From Rotaria sp. Silwood1 (Eukaryota; Rotifera; Eurotatoria; Philodinida; Philodinidae): DNA of 64,000 bases. A model generated the notes under the pieces. The model made no database searches and was not told the DNA's origin. It worked only from the letters and a program-made list of their open reading frames with translations. A program made the position numbers and the translations under genes. The number at the start of each line of letters is the position of its first letter. The stretch's first letter is position 1. The stretch covers positions 997,867-1,061,866 of the forward strand of contig CAJNOP010000002.1 in assembly GCA_905250075.1 (NCBI GenBank), written 5' to 3'. Of the stretch, positions 62,413 to 64,000 are shown one piece after another.

Positions 62413-64000
62413 TAATATCTTTTGTTTAAACGAGTACAACGTATAAAATTTTTTTTTGTTTTAATGCAAATAGCGAATGATAATCAACGTAGAATCAAAA
62501 ATATGTACTTGTATAAAAACATATTCAGGAAAAAAAAATAAGAATAAAAGTATAATATGTGTCATGTATTCTATTGTTAGAAATAAATCAAAACTTTCAT
62601 AAAAACAATCTTTGAACTAAGAAAACAAAAAAAATTTTAACCGAAACTATTCATTGCACAATAGTATATATATATAGATTACTAAAAGCATCTCTCTGTT
62701 TTATTGATTTAGTTAGAAAAATAAGATGAAAAAATTAAATTAATAGCTCGAAACAATGTTCTATTTCGTAATATAATAGTATATAATTAGAATATCACAA
62801 CGTCATAGTTCTTTTTGAAATTTCATTCTCTGCGTAGAATCATTTTCTTTTCCTGCTTCTAATCCGATTAGTAAACTTACAACAAATATTAATATGAGGA
62901 GAATTGAATTATTGTCTATAAACAGTTGATAAATATACACTTTTTTTAAGTATCTGTTTTACTTAATATTGTTCAGATGGAGAATTCAAGGACATTTACT
63001 AGTATGAGAAATGTTCACATCTCGTATCTGCGATTTTCCTCGGCATCACGTATGGGAACTTTCGCACCGCATTATCTTAGATCATAAAGGGTGTTTTTCC
63101 AATCTATTCTTATACATAGATTCGTGTTCTTTCTATTCCATGGTTGTCAGATATTACATTCGTTATTTTGTTCTCTAACTGTTTCTTCTTTGTATTTCTT
63201 CTTCTTTTTCTTCTTCTTCTGTTATTCCTTTGTTTGTCATCATAACCAAGGTATCACCAATAAACTGAACTTATACATACCAAAATTTACAAATATGTCA
63301 ATAAAATTAAGGTTGTTGAGTATGTATATATTTGTTAAAAAGATATAAGATTTCTTTATTACTACATGATTAGATGGAATAGAAAATGTAACATAATATG
63401 AATTTCAATTAAGCAATCGTTTTCTCTTTGAATAATGACAATTATTGTAAAAGCTTTGACAAAAAGTATTCTTTAGAAAGCTTGGAAGGGAATTATAATT
63501 AAAATATATATTTCGTTTGCATAGAATATCATTGTAATAAATTTCTGGTGTAGGGTGATACCTGTTGAAGGATAGAAGATTTTTTTAATATTGTATATCA
63601 ATGTCGTTTTTCAAAGGCTATTGTTAATGAAGAATTGAAATTGTATTTCTTTCTTTATATGTACACTTTCTATACTAATACCTGGTAGTCAAATTTCATT
63701 TTGTTTTTTCTTTCTTTTTTCTTAATCTAAGAGTTTTGTTGGAGTTAAAATTTTTTTATCCTCCGTCCAAATAATTATGATAGAGAACGGTAGATGAAAT
63801 AGAAACGACGAAGTATATTTATGTAAAGAAAAAGAAAAGGTAAGACACATGTAACGAAACGGTTGAAAATAAAAAGGATTAATCATACAGGCGCAACAAG
63901 GTCTATAGCTTATGATTGTACTTTACTATCTCTTAGATTGATGTTTTTCGTTGTATTTTTCCGTCAAAAAAAGAAACTTAAAGATTCATATTTTGTCCAA
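62413..64000. other. Right flank, no gene seen
   Basis: AT-rich. AATAAA-type poly(A) signals for the upstream gene occur around 62541 and 62582. A short poly-Phe/Leu frame near 63100-63350 reflects a T/C-rich tract, not a gene. Confidence 0.5.

Noticed and set aside
1..64000. CRISPR arrays, operons, rRNA genes
   Set aside because: None seen; gene structure is eukaryotic and the tandem repeats present have no spacer-repeat regularity.

Overview
The window is eukaryotic and very AT-rich. Genes are cut by many short (about 50-80 bp) GT..AG introns, and coding stretches can be recovered only by joining exons across matching splice phases. The gene set (HECT/C2/WW ligase, synaptotagmin, MFSD6-type transporter, SmD3, neuropeptide-like precursors) is animal. 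A bacterial-style peptidoglycan amidase with introns, GT-rich TGTGGG-like tracts and many small inverted-repeat elements make a bdelloid rotifer (Rotaria/Adineta-like) the best guess. This is inference; no rRNA or mitochondrial marker is present.

Layout. 1-5933 (-): 5' part of a HECW-type E3 ligase running off the left edge. 5934-14196: gene-poor, with three inverted-repeat elements, including a hAT-like MITE with an exact 8-bp target duplication. 14197-21152 (-): an 11-exon Sp17-like protein (RIIa dimerisation domain plus four IQ motifs). Its 3.2-kb first intron contains a complete single-exon gene for a predicted N-myristoylated protein on the same strand. 21349-22404 (+): an Amidase_2 gene, divergent from the Sp17-like gene across a 196-bp gap. 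23575-24085 (-): SmD3. 26714-26956 (-): a tiny secreted peptide precursor with TATA box and poly(A) signal. 27487-31044 (-): an MFSD6-like transporter, 9 exons.

31045-37924 is gene-poor. 37925-40794 (-) is an unrecognised 738-aa low-complexity protein. 40795-55726 is a repeat graveyard with at least seven separate inverted-repeat or foldback elements, none carrying a visible transposase. It is interrupted only by a two-exon neuropeptide-like precursor at 48340-48785 (+), whose C-terminus has three NFW tetrapeptides separated by dibasic sites. 55727-58320 (-): a synaptotagmin with a degenerate C2A calcium site. 60942-62412 (+): an unrecognised single-pass membrane protein with a Ser/Thr-rich ectodomain. 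The right end to 64000 shows no gene.

The genes do not form a pathway. Several act at membranes or in secretion (transporter, synaptotagmin, two peptide precursors). The Sp17-like protein points to a cilium or sperm-tail scaffold. Exon limits below were derived by hand from splice consensus and phase agreement and should be within a few bases, but no transcript evidence was available. The most notable items are the NFW peptide precursor, the second short peptide gene, the four-IQ Sp17-like gene with its nested myristoyl-protein gene, and the dense set of transposase-less inverted-repeat elements.
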